35,593 nt of DNA from Halothiobacillus sp. (GTDB taxonomy: Bacteria > Pseudomonadota > Gammaproteobacteria > Halothiobacillales > Halothiobacillaceae). Below the pieces are notes generated by a model, which worked only from the letters and a program-made list of their open reading frames with translations, was not told the origin of the DNA and ran no database searches. A program made the translations under genes and the position numbers. The first letter of the stretch is position 1; the number at the start of each line of letters is the position of its first letter. This document shows positions 27,336 through 35,593 of this stretch, one piece after another. The stretch is from the NCBI GenBank assembly GCA_020061705.1, contig JAGUXT010000009.1, forward strand, positions 1-35,593, read 5' to 3'.

Positions 27336-27596
27336 TTAGGCTTCAACATCCGGCACACGTTCAGCCTCCAAGGCCGCCACCCGCTTTTCCAATGCCTCCA
27401 GGCGCTCGCGCGTGCGCGCCAGCACCATACGCTGCACCTCAAAGTCTTCGCGCGTCACAATATCCATATTCGCCAACACCTGCTGCACGCCCAAGCGCAC
27501 GGTTTTCTCCACCTCGCTGCGCACATCGGTCAGCGCCTCCGGCAACCCCTCACCCAAGCGACGCACTAGATCATCCAGCTTTTTCGGATCAAACAT
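27336..27596 (-). CDS. ubiK: UbiK/YqiC family ubiquinone biosynthesis accessory factor
   Basis: The 86-residue product starts MFDPKKLDDLVRRLGEGLPE, the family's hallmark beginning, and ends in a coiled coil (VLARTRERLEALEKRVAALE). UbiK binds the Ubi-protein assembly and helps aerobic ubiquinone synthesis; the family was formerly called BMFP. The ATG at 27596 has GAGGTGG upstream, while a GTG three codons before would sit on that site. It is directly followed by comM, an arrangement that is common in proteobacteria. Confidence 0.88.
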   Translation of the reverse strand: MFDPKKLDDLVRRLGEGLPEALTDVRSEVEKTVRLGVQQVLANMDIVTREDFEVQRMVLARTRERLEALEKRVAALEAERVPDVEA

Positions 27597-27701
27597 CCCG
27601 GCCACCTCATATCAGTAATGGGTCCTAGTCTAGCCGGGCATGACTTGATGCGCACCCTCCTGATGCTGTGCAGAATTAATCGCAAACCTTGCTGAACACG
27701 A

Positions 27702-27718
27702 TGCACCAAAATTAAGCA
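27702..27718 (+). promoter_or_regulatory. Candidate NtrC-binding site upstream of porin-glnK-amtB
   Basis: TGCACCAAAATTAAGCA matches the NtrC consensus TGCACCA-N3-TGGTGCA at all specified positions but three in the right half. Its centre is about 108 bases before the start point predicted from the sigma-54 site, a usual enhancer distance. Confidence 0.5.
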
Positions 27719-27790
27719 CGACGCGTTCGAGCACTGTTCAAAACCACAGACAAACGAAATATCTATCTGATAAATAAAACATTATTTGTG

Positions 27791-27807
27791 TTGGCATTCA
27801 TCGTGCA
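27791..27807 (+). promoter_or_regulatory. Sigma-54 promoter of the porin-glnK-amtB operon
   Basis: TTGGCATTCATCGTGCA has the invariant GG and GC exactly 10 bases apart, as needed for RpoN (-24/-12) promoters, with a near-consensus TTGGCA left half. The predicted start is about 27818, leaving a leader of about 63 bases before the porin ATG. The nitrogen-related genes downstream support it. Confidence 0.65.
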
Positions 27808-27880
27808 TTGATCGGTTCGCACGCTGCATTATCAGCGCAAACCTAAACGACTTAGCCATTTTATCCACGAGGACAGAACC

Positions 27881-29010
<1,130 letters not shown>

Positions 29011-29021
29011 GTGAGGATTGC

Positions 29022-30431
29022 ATGATGAATCTCAAATCTCTTGTCCTGCCTTTGGCACTACCAGCGCTTATGCTCGCCGGTGTTGCCCATGCGGAAGAAG
29101 CCGCCGCCATTGTTGAAGTGGTGACAGAAGCCGTCGCTCCGACTCCCGAAAAAGGCGACACCACCTGGATGCTCATCTCCACCGCACTGGTGTTCATGAT
29201 GATCCTGCCCGGGCTTGCCCTGTTTTACGGCGGCATGGTGCGCAGCAAAAACGTCCTTTCCGTCCTCAGCCAAACCATGGCGATTGTGGCCGTCGTGGCC
29301 ATTCTCTGGGTAGTCTATGGCTACAGCATGGCCTTCACCTCGGGCGGCGATTTGAACAGCTTCGTTGGTGGCCTGTCGAAAATGTTCCTCGCCGGGGTGA
29401 ACACCTCGTCGATGGTGGAAACATTCAGCGCTGGCGTGGTCATTCCCGAGTTGTCTTTCGTGATCTTCCAGCTCACCTTCGCAGCGATTACCGTATCGTT
29501 GATCGTCGGCGGTCTGGCTGAGCGCGTGAAGTTCTCCGCCCTGCTGGTGTTCTCTGTGCTCTGGTTCACCTTTTCCTATCTGCCGATGGCGCACATGGTC
29601 TGGTTCTGGGGCGGTCCATCCGCGTATGGCGACCCTGCGGGCTTCCTGTTTGCCAAGGGCGCGCTCGACTTCGCAGGCGGTACAGTCGTACACATCAACG
29701 CCGGTGTCGCAGCCCTGGTTGGTGCCATGGTACTCGGCAAGCGCATTGGCTTTGGGCGTGAACCCATGCCGCCGCACAATCTGGTCATGACCATGATTGG
29801 CGCATCCTTGCTGTGGGTAGGCTGGTTCGGCTTCAACGCGGGCTCAAACCTCGAATCCAACGGCACTGCTGCCATGGCCTTCCTCAACACCATGCTCGCT
29901 CCCGCCGCTGCAATGCTGGCTTGGGCCGCAGCTGAGTGGATGACCCGTGGCAAGCCCAGCATGTTGGGTATGGCCTCCGGTGCTGTAGCCGGCTTGGTCG
30001 CCGTCACCCCCGCCGCCGGCTTCTCCGGCCCGATGGGTGCGATTGTTCTAGGCCTGGTGGTCGGTGTTGTTGCCTTCTGGGGCGTAGCCTTCATCAAGCG
30101 CGCCTTGAATGTGGATGACTCACTTGATGTATTCGCTGTGCATGGTTTGGGCGGTATTGTCGGTGCGATTGGTACCGGTATCGTCGCCAACCCGGCCCTC
30201 GGTGGCTCCGGTGTATTCGACTATGCGGCCAATGCGGTCGCCGAATTCAACCCTACCGCACAGGTTATCAGCCAACTCTGGGGCGTAGGCACCGTGCTGA
30301 TTTGGTCAGGCGTGGTCAGCTTCATCCTGTTCAAGCTGATCGACATGGTCATGGGTCTGCGCGTCAGCGAAGAGTCCGAACGCGAAGGTCTGGATACCAG
30401 CTCACACGGTGAGCGCGCTTACAGCAACTAA
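29022..30431 (+). CDS. amtB: Ammonium transporter
   Basis: The 469-residue protein has a signal peptide (1-24, ending AHA) followed by the eleven-helix Amt fold. The conserved pore histidines are His224 in VVHINAGVA and His374 in AVHGLGG. Other family marks are FYGGMVRSKNVLS and GWFGFNAGSNLESNGTAA. A cleaved signal sequence is normal for bacterial Amt. A Glu/Ser-rich tail (ESEREGLD...) may contact GlnK, which is encoded just before. It imports ammonium when it is scarce and is the last gene of the probable NtrC/RpoN operon; terminator hairpins follow. Confidence 0.96.
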   Translation: MMNLKSLVLPLALPALMLAGVAHAEEAAAIVEVVTEAVAPTPEKGDTTWMLISTALVFMMILPGLALFYGGMVRSKNVLSVLSQTMAIVAVVAILWVVYGYSMAFTSGGDLNSFVGGLSKMFLAGVNTSSMVETFSAGVVIPELSFVIFQLTFAAITVSLIVGGLAERVKFSALLVFSVLWFTFSYLPMAHMVWFWGGPSAYGDPAGFLFAKGALDFAGGTVVHINAGVAALVGAMVLGKRIGFGREPMPPHNLVMTMIGASLLWVGWFGFNAGSNLESNGTAAMAFLNTMLAPAAAMLAWAAAEWMTRGKPSMLGMASGAVAGLVAVTPAAGFSGPMGAIVLGLVVGVVAFWGVAFIKRALNVDDSLDVFAVHGLGGIVGAIGTGIVANPALGGSGVFDYAANAVAEFNPTAQVISQLWGVGTVLIWSGVVSFILFKLIDMVMGLRVSEESEREGLDTSSHGERAYSN

Positions 30432-30440
30432 GCGTCTGTG

Positions 30441-30504
30441 TTGGGAGGGGTATCACACCACCCCCCAACTTCGAAACCCAAACGCCCCTCAATGGGGCGT
30501 TTTT
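30441..30504 (+). terminator. Two terminator hairpins after amtB
   Basis: The first is an imperfect hairpin of G- and C-runs (30441-30450 with 30461-30468) without a T tract. The second is AACGCCCC (30481-30488), loop TCAAT, GGGGCGTT (30494-30501) followed by TTTTA, a normal intrinsic terminator. The rest of the gap up to 30607 shows nothing recognisable. Confidence 0.85.
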
Positions 30505-30607
30505 ATTTGCTAGAATCCCAAGGGAAGCATTCTCCTTACTGCATTAGTGCACCTATGTACAGGGATGCTCTGCTTACTCTCAACCTCAGCAAAAGCACTC
30601 ATACTCC

Positions 30608-30877
30608 ATGACATCCGTTGATATCCTCGGCTTTATTGCCACAGGCTTTACCACACTTTCTTTCGTGCCACAGGTCTGGCGAACATGGAAAACCCGTGAT
30701 GTCAGCGGCATCTCCCTGCCCACCTACATCATCATCACCGTGGGGCTTGCCCTCTGGCTTTTATATGGATGGATCAAAGGTGATATCCCCCTTATCGTTG
30801 CCAACACGGCCATGGTGCTACTGACGGGGAGCATTACTGTTATGAAAATACGCTTTGGCCGCACCGGCACGGCATAA
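30608..30877 (+). CDS. SemiSWEET-type sugar transporter
   Basis: The 89-residue protein has three membrane helices (about 7-24, 38-56, 63-82). It carries the PQ-loop motif FVPQVWRTWKTRDVSGISLP (19-38), the hallmark of bacterial SemiSWEETs, which dimerise to make a sugar pore. It is followed 11 bases downstream by a PfkB-type sugar kinase, which fits uptake then phosphorylation. The actual sugar is unknown; sucrose and glucose are known for relatives. The ribosome site is weak. Confidence 0.85.
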   Translation: MTSVDILGFIATGFTTLSFVPQVWRTWKTRDVSGISLPTYIIITVGLALWLLYGWIKGDIPLIVANTAMVLLTGSITVMKIRFGRTGTA

Positions 30878-30888
30878 AACCCGACCCC

Positions 30889-31845
30889 ATGCCTCCCCAA
30901 ATTTTTATTCTCGGAAGCCTGATTCAGGCCTGCTGCTGGTGGGTGGGGCATATGCCTCGTGCCGGTGAATCAATTCAGGCCAGTGCACTGCGCCTCGAGC
31001 TTGGCGGCAAGGGTCTGAATGTCGCCGTGGGGATGGCGCGTCTGGGCGCATGCGTTGAAGTACTTCTAGGCTGTGGCAACGACCATGCGGGCAACGCTGC
31101 TGTGCATCTGCTGCACAACGAAGGCATCAGTACCCAGCATGTGCACCGCATGGAAAGCCCCTCAGGGCATGGCGCAGGGCTCATCACCCCGAATGGGCAG
31201 AGTTTCATCAGCATTTTTCCTGGCGCAAACGCCTTGCTCGATACAACACATATCGAGCAGGCTCGCGCTGATCTATGCTCCGCCCAAACGGTGTATGCAC
31301 AATTTGAAACGGCCATGCCCGTGATTGTGTCGGCATTTGCCCTCGCCCATGCCCACGGTGTACCCACCGTGCTCAATCCATCGCCATGGCAAGAACCGGA
31401 TGCCGCTCTGAAACGCACCACGCACACCCTGATCGTCAATGAAACCGAGGCTGCACAGCTAGCCATGCTCCCTTGGAACGAACCACCGGAAGAGCCTGAA
31501 ATCTGGGAGTGCGCACTTGCTAACGTTTGGAGCGAGTGGGCTAGCCTGCAACGCATCGTCATTACATTGGGGTCACGCGGCAGCCTGGCACTCGCCCGCC
31601 CCGAAGCGGGTGAGCGCAGCGACTTCATCCATGCCTCTGCCCCCGTCATCGACTGCGTAGACAGCACCGGCGCAGGCGACGCATTCAGCTGCGGTTACCT
31701 CTGGGCAAGCCTGCAGAACCAACCCCTTGTCGAAGCGCTGCGCTGGGGTAACCGCTGCGGAGCGCATGTTGCAGCAAAGCGTGGTGTGATCGAAGTCCTA
31801 CCCTCGGCAGATGAGGCGCGAACATGGTTCAAAGTGTCAGCTTGA
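30889..31845 (+). CDS. PfkB-family carbohydrate kinase, ribokinase-like
   Basis: The 318-residue protein has the two PfkB signatures: GGKGLNVAVGMARLG (39-53) near the N-terminus and DSTGAGDAF (258-266), whose Asp264 is the catalytic base, near the C-terminus. The family transfers phosphate from ATP to ribose, fructose, nucleosides or similar. The GGKGxN form is that of ribokinase. The role in the block (SemiSWEET, kinase, GntR regulator) suggests use of an imported sugar. The end overlaps the GntR gene on the other strand by 17 bases. The substrate is not determined; a near ribosome site is not clear. Confidence 0.85.
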   Translation: MPPQIFILGSLIQACCWWVGHMPRAGESIQASALRLELGGKGLNVAVGMARLGACVEVLLGCGNDHAGNAAVHLLHNEGISTQHVHRMESPSGHGAGLITPNGQSFISIFPGANALLDTTHIEQARADLCSAQTVYAQFETAMPVIVSAFALAHAHGVPTVLNPSPWQEPDAALKRTTHTLIVNETEAAQLAMLPWNEPPEEPEIWECALANVWSEWASLQRIVITLGSRGSLALARPEAGERSDFIHASAPVIDCVDSTGAGDAFSCGYLWASLQNQPLVEALRWGNRCGAHVAAKRGVIEVLPSADEARTWFKVSA

Positions 31846-32587
31846 GCCGGTAGACATACGCATCACCGCGAAAACAGCCCTCGACATATTCCACCAACGC
31901 TCGCCGTGCGGCTCGCTGCGAGGTATACGTTTTACGCTTGAGCAGCAGACAGGGTTCAGGTGACGCAAAGCCAAACACGCGCATTTCCTCGTCTGAACTC
32001 ATCACTGCCTCAATGGACTGTTCGGCCTCGCCAAGCCGCTCACCGAGACTCTGTTCAATCAGTCCATAGGCTGACCCCTGACCATCCCAATTTGCCAGCG
32101 CGGGCACCAGATGCAGCGCGTACCACGCAACTTCGCGTGTCATGGGCACGCTGTCCGCACAGCGCACCCTTACCAGATGCAAAAATTCGGCATTCGACGG
32201 CAGACCGAATATCGAAGCCATCATCCGATCCTGCACCACCTCAATCGTCTCGACGCGGCTACTCGCCTCACGTCCAAGCTCTCGCATCTCCTGGGTAAAT
32301 CCCTTAAGTCGTCCCATCACCGGACTGACCTGAGGTACAACCTGAACCACGCTGCCTGATCGCCCCCGCCCTGCCAGCCGACGCATCTGCCGCAACTCGT
32401 CATAGGTGCGCTTCACAGTGACCCGGCTGACCCCGATGGATTCCGCCAGCTCACGCTCGGAGGGCAGGCTGACTCCGGCGGGAATATCACCCGAAACAAT
32501 CATGCGATCCAACTGAACAAACAACTGCCTCCAAAACGGCTCCGCAGACAGACGATCCAGGCTTAAACCGGCAATCGCCCAAGACAT
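31829..32587 (-). CDS. GntR/HutC-family transcriptional regulator (HTH + UTRA)
   Basis: The 252-residue protein has a GntR winged helix (about 17-82) with LPSERELAESIGVSRVTVKR as the recognition part, and a UTRA ligand domain (about 95-245). UTRA regulators usually bind a sugar phosphate or small metabolite and then leave DNA. The ATG at 32587 has AGGAGG 9 bases upstream; in-frame ATGs at 32596 and 32674 are less supported. It is convergent with the PfkB kinase and divergent from the GH26 gene, 147 bases away, so it probably controls one or both. A candidate operator lies between. Confidence 0.83.
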   Translation of the reverse strand: MSWAIAGLSLDRLSAEPFWRQLFVQLDRMIVSGDIPAGVSLPSERELAESIGVSRVTVKRTYDELRQMRRLAGRGRSGSVVQVVPQVSPVMGRLKGFTQEMRELGREASSRVETIEVVQDRMMASIFGLPSNAEFLHLVRVRCADSVPMTREVAWYALHLVPALANWDGQGSAYGLIEQSLGERLGEAEQSIEAVMSSDEEMRVFGFASPEPCLLLKRKTYTSQRAARRALVEYVEGCFRGDAYVYRLKLTL

Positions 32588-32677
32588 CTTTAGCATCCTC
32601 CTAATTTCAGCTGTTGTGGGGTTTCTACACTTCAGCTCAAAAAACTTCACAACACCATAAAACAAGGTTGCCACCCG

Positions 32678-32688
32678 GTCAAATAGAC
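32678..32688. promoter_or_regulatory. Possible GntR-type operator
   Basis: GTCAAATAGAC is a short palindrome with GTC/GAC ends around five AT-rich bases, similar in form to HutC/NagR-type operators. It lies in the 147-bp divergent gap between the GntR gene and the GH26 gene. The support is only its position and symmetry. Confidence 0.25.
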
Positions 32689-32734
32689 ACTACCATTAAG
32701 TCCATAATTTTTTCAACCTGCGTAGCCACACTCC

Positions 32735-35593
32735 ATGAAACCCTCTCATTTCCTGCTCGGACTCAGCCTGATCGTCAGCAGCACGCCTCTGCTGGCCGCC
32801 AACTATCGTGTTCTTGGCCAGCCCGACCTCGCTTCAGCAAGCTTGGCCACACGCTGCGCCAACGGGAATGCCCAGTTCAACAAAAATCCAGATTTCAACT
32901 GGGCGCATGGCCCATCCGGCGTATTAGTAACTACTGAAGGACGGTTGTTTGTCACCGACTTCGGCGGCAATCGCGTTTTAAGCTGGCCATCGGTTGATGC
33001 GCTCAACGCCTGTGATCCCGCCGACGCGGTCATCCAAGCCCACATAGGGTTTGGGCTCAACGGCCCAGAAGCCCTAGCCTACGATCCTGAAAGCAAAACT
33101 CTCTTCATCGCTGACACACTTAACCATGTGGTGGACGTTATGCGCCTAGTCGACGGTGCTTGGGCACGGGTCGCCATGCTGGGTATAGGGAACACCCCCG
33201 GTGCCGGGATGAATCAGTTTAATTATCCGCGCGGCCTGGCCGTGGATGCCAAGGGTCGTCTGTTTGTTGCCGACGATTACAACCACAAAATCAAAATTTT
33301 CACCCCGCCCTTTGTTGACGGGCAATCTGCCAGCGACAGCATCGGCGCGGGCAACAACGGTGGCTTTGCCCAACCCAAGGCCATCGCCATTTCTGGTGAC
33401 ACGCTATTCGTCGCCGATTACGGCGTACCGGGCGGTGACCCCGGGCGCGTGCTGCGCTTTACCGGGCCGTTCGACAATCCGGCAACCACCTACACCGCCA
33501 GCGGCATCTTCACCGGCCTGACCAACCCCGTCGATTTGGCCGTGCATCCCGATGGCTCCCTACTGGTCACTGACCAAGGTAACACCCGCATTGCGCGCTA
33601 CAACGACGCCGTGTTTTCCAATTCCAAGGCTGCCCCGGACAGCAACTTTTCCGAACATATGAACCAGGAGCCGCTGGGTGTCGCTACGGATCGCAGCGGG
33701 CGTATTTACATCGCCGACTTTCGCGCCTACCGCGTGTTGATTCGTGATGAGTTCGTGCGTACCACGCCGGTCAACGCCAACGCCACGCCGCAAACGGCCG
33801 TTGCTCTCGAAAACCTGCATCAGCGCGTCAACCAGCCGGATCAGCGCGTCCTGCTTGGTCAACAGCTCAAAACCTACGACCCAGCCGCTTGGGATGAGTC
33901 CATGCAATCGCTGCGTTTACGCGGCCTGCCCCTGCCCAGGGTGGTGGGCGGCGACCTGACCGAACTCAAGGAAGCCTGGAACCGCGACATTATTGACGGC
34001 ATGGTCGCCTATGGTCGCGCTGGCTCCATCGTGACCCTCGGCTGGCATCCAACCAACCCGGTCACCGGTGGCGCATACAACTCGCCCGCCCTGACAGCCG
34101 CGCAACTACTGGAAATCACCAACCCGCAAAGTCTTACGGGACGGGTGTGGCAAGCGCAGATCGACGAAATCACCCCCGTTTTGCAGCGCTTCCGTGATGA
34201 GGGCATTCCGGTCATTCTGCGCCCGCTGCACGAGCAAAACAGCCACTGGTTCTGGTGGGGGCATGACGGATCGAACGGTGCGGAGCGGCAAGCACGCCAA
34301 GCGGCATGGGTCGGCTTGTGGCGCGCGCTCGTCACCGAACTCACCGTGCGTAAAGGCATGAATAACCTGCTTTTCTCGTTTAGCCCCAGCGTCGTGAGCT
34401 ATAACGGCATAGTGCCGCCGATGACGTATTACCCCGGTGCGGCATGGACCGACATCACGGGCCTCGACGTGTATGACAACGAGCTTGACCTTGCAGGTGA
34501 TGCACGCGGATTGCAGCACTACAACGCCCTTGTCAACACGGGCAAACCCTTCACGCTCGGCGAATTTGGCCAGACTGTGGCTGGCAATGGCCCGGCTGCC
34601 AACTGGGATGCGCGCCTGCTGGCCAACCGCATCAATGACAGTTATCCGCGCACCGTGCTCGCCCTGAGCTGGGTGCACAACCCGCCAGAAACCTATGCGC
34701 TGGCCGACTTGAGCAATATTGCCGAAATGCTCAACAACCCGTTATTCGACAACTGGCCTAGCGCGGGCATGGCCGGGGCATGCGGCAGCGCCAACAACAC
34801 TGCAAGCCTGGCCCCGCCCGCAAGCAACCTCTGCACAAGCGGCAATGCCAGTGCTGTCACCAGTAGCGCCAGCCAGTACAGCTGGAGCTGCGCAGGCAGC
34901 AGCACTGCGCAATGCAGCGCGCCGCGTCATTACACCCTCACGGGCAACAGCGGCGCAGGTGGTGCAGTCAACATCAACCCAAGCCAGACCAGCTTCGCCT
35001 ACAACAGCAGCGTCAGCCTGACCGCCACACCGGAGGCAGGCAAGGTGTTCGGAACCTGGGGCGGTGATTGTACGGGCACGCGTACCAACTGCACGCTCGT
35101 CATGAGTGCTAACCGCAGCTACAACGCCAGCTTCAGTGTGCCGACCGAGAACCACTTCTCGCGCATGTACCTGGCGGCCTTCCTGCGCGCCGCTGATATG
35201 GGTGGCATGAACTACTGGAGCAACCAGATCAACAATGAAGGTCAGTCCTACCAGCGCGTCGGCGGCACCATCTTCAGCCTGTCGGTGGTCACGGCCATCT
35301 ACCCGGCGGGCATGGCTGATCAGGCCTTTGTCGAAGCGATCTACAACAACGTGTTTGGCCGTGCCAGCGATGCCGAAGGACTGAACTACTGGACGAATGA
35401 ACTCATCACCTTGCGCAACACCTACTTGGCGCAAGGCTCAGGCTACGCGGCCTTCGAGGCACGCGGCCAGTTGGTGGTCAATATGATGAACGCGGGTCTG
35501 GGCACGGCGGAAGGCACGCCGGGCAAGGCCTATATCGACAACCGCTTCCTTGTCGCCTTGTATGCCAGCGAGCGTCAGCGCGTATTGGGCAAG
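32735..35593 (+). CDS. Secreted NHL-propeller / GH26 / InlB-B-like / DUF4214 multidomain protein, C-terminus cut by window edge
   Basis: The frame is open from the ATG at 32735 to the right edge: 953 codons without a stop. A signal peptide (1-21, ending LLA) is followed by NHL-type propeller repeats (about 30-335), with units such as NYPRGLAVDAKGRLFVADDY and LTNPVDLAVHPDGSLLVTDQ. A glycoside hydrolase family 26 domain (about 360-670) comes next, with the acid/base Glu500 in RPLHEQNSHWFWWG and nucleophile Glu610 in LGEFG, about 110 residues apart as in known beta-mannanases. Then come a Cys-containing linker (GACGS...CSAP), an InlB-B-type repeat (about 731-800) with SVSLTATPEAG and WGGDCTG, and DUF4214 (from about 805; LAAFLRAADMGGMNYWSN). 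It probably cleaves mannan-like or exopolysaccharide chains at the cell surface; the substrate is unproven. Confidence 0.88.
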   Translation, partial: MKPSHFLLGLSLIVSSTPLLAANYRVLGQPDLASASLATRCANGNAQFNKNPDFNWAHGPSGVLVTTEGRLFVTDFGGNRVLSWPSVDALNACDPADAVIQAHIGFGLNGPEALAYDPESKTLFIADTLNHVVDVMRLVDGAWARVAMLGIGNTPGAGMNQFNYPRGLAVDAKGRLFVADDYNHKIKIFTPPFVDGQSASDSIGAGNNGGFAQPKAIAISGDTLFVADYGVPGGDPGRVLRFTGPFDNPATTYTASGIFTGLTNPVDLAVHPDGSLLVTDQGNTRIARYNDAVFSNSKAAPDSNFSEHMNQEPLGVATDRSGRIYIADFRAYRVLIRDEFVRTTPVNANATPQTAVALENLHQRVNQPDQRVLLGQQLKTYDPAAWDESMQSLRLRGLPLPRVVGGDLTELKEAWNRDIIDGMVAYGRAGSIVTLGWHPTNPVTGGAYNSPALTAAQLLEITNPQSLTGRVWQAQIDEITPVLQRFRDEGIPVILRPLHEQNSHWFWWGHDGSNGAERQARQAAWVGLWRALVTELTVRKGMNNLLFSFSPSVVSYNGIVPPMTYYPGAAWTDITGLDVYDNELDLAGDARGLQHYNALVNTGKPFTLGEFGQTVAGNGPAANWDARLLANRINDSYPRTVLALSWVHNPPETYALADLSNIAEMLNNPLFDNWPSAGMAGACGSANNTASLAPPASNLCTSGNASAVTSSASQYSWSCAGSSTAQCSAPRHYTLTGNSGAGGAVNINPSQTSFAYNSSVSLTATPEAGKVFGTWGGDCTGTRTNCTLVMSANRSYNASFSVPTENHFSRMYLAAFLRAADMGGMNYWSNQINNEGQSYQRVGGTIFSLSVVTAIYPAGMADQAFVEAIYNNVFGRASDAEGLNYWTNELITLRNTYLAQGSGYAAFEARGQLVVNMMNAGLGTAEGTPGKAYIDNRFLVALYASERQRVLGK

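Noticed and set aside
34742-35434. Minus-strand open frame of 230 codons near the right edge
   Set aside because: It lies antisense to the GH26/InlB/DUF4214 coding frame, which has signal peptide, catalytic motifs and no stops.

Overview
The window looks like a chromosomal segment from a thiosulfate-oxidising, ammonium-assimilating proteobacterium, most likely gamma- or beta-proteobacterial. The grounds are a complete F1Fo ATP synthase operon in proteobacterial order, a TsdB/TsdA-type thiosulfate dehydrogenase pair, a TorF-type porin-glnK-amtB operon behind a sigma-54-like promoter, and comM/ubiK. No rRNA, tRNA, CRISPR array, transposase or phage gene was seen. The organism assignment is inference from gene content, not from a marker-gene comparison.

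Layout. Positions 1-6179 are all on the minus strand: a secreted DUF3300 protein cut by the left edge, a polyphosphate-type module (CYTH-domain protein and a Ppx/GppA phosphatase with an extra N-terminal domain), and a tightly overlapping trio of a DUF1538 membrane protein and two PII-like proteins. A 435-bp non-coding stretch (6180-6614) holds four alternating-orientation copies of one 13-14 bp arm. Then come glgP (+) and dgt (-), whose stop codons overlap. A second non-coding stretch (10589-10938) contains a chain of abutting hairpins and the atp terminator. Positions 10939-18201 hold the atp operon on the minus strand (72-aa AtpZ/I-like gene, atpI, B, E, F, H, A, G, D, C).

From 18347 the strand switches to plus. 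The genes are tsdB/tsdA, a secreted TPR protein, then a likely four-gene operon: a NodI/NodJ-type ABC-2 transporter, a MASE1-PAS-GGDEF diguanylate cyclase and a small HAD protein. A Spy/CpxP-like periplasmic protein with a clear terminator follows. comM and ubiK lie on the minus strand (25860-27596). The porin-glnK-amtB operon (27881-30431) is followed by terminator hairpins, and then by a sugar block: SemiSWEET, a PfkB kinase and a GntR/UTRA regulator. The window ends inside a large secreted protein combining an NHL-type propeller, a GH26 (beta-mannanase-like) domain, an InlB-B-like repeat and a DUF4214 domain.

How it fits together. TsdBA would feed electrons from thiosulfate into the respiratory chain, and the adjacent ATP synthase uses the resulting proton gradient. 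AmtB/GlnK handles ammonium under apparent NtrC/RpoN control. GlgP, the sugar block and the GH26 protein point to carbohydrate turnover. The most unexplained sequence features are the two non-coding inverted-repeat regions (6383-6576 and 10643-10850). The least characterised gene group is the DUF1538/PII-like trio.
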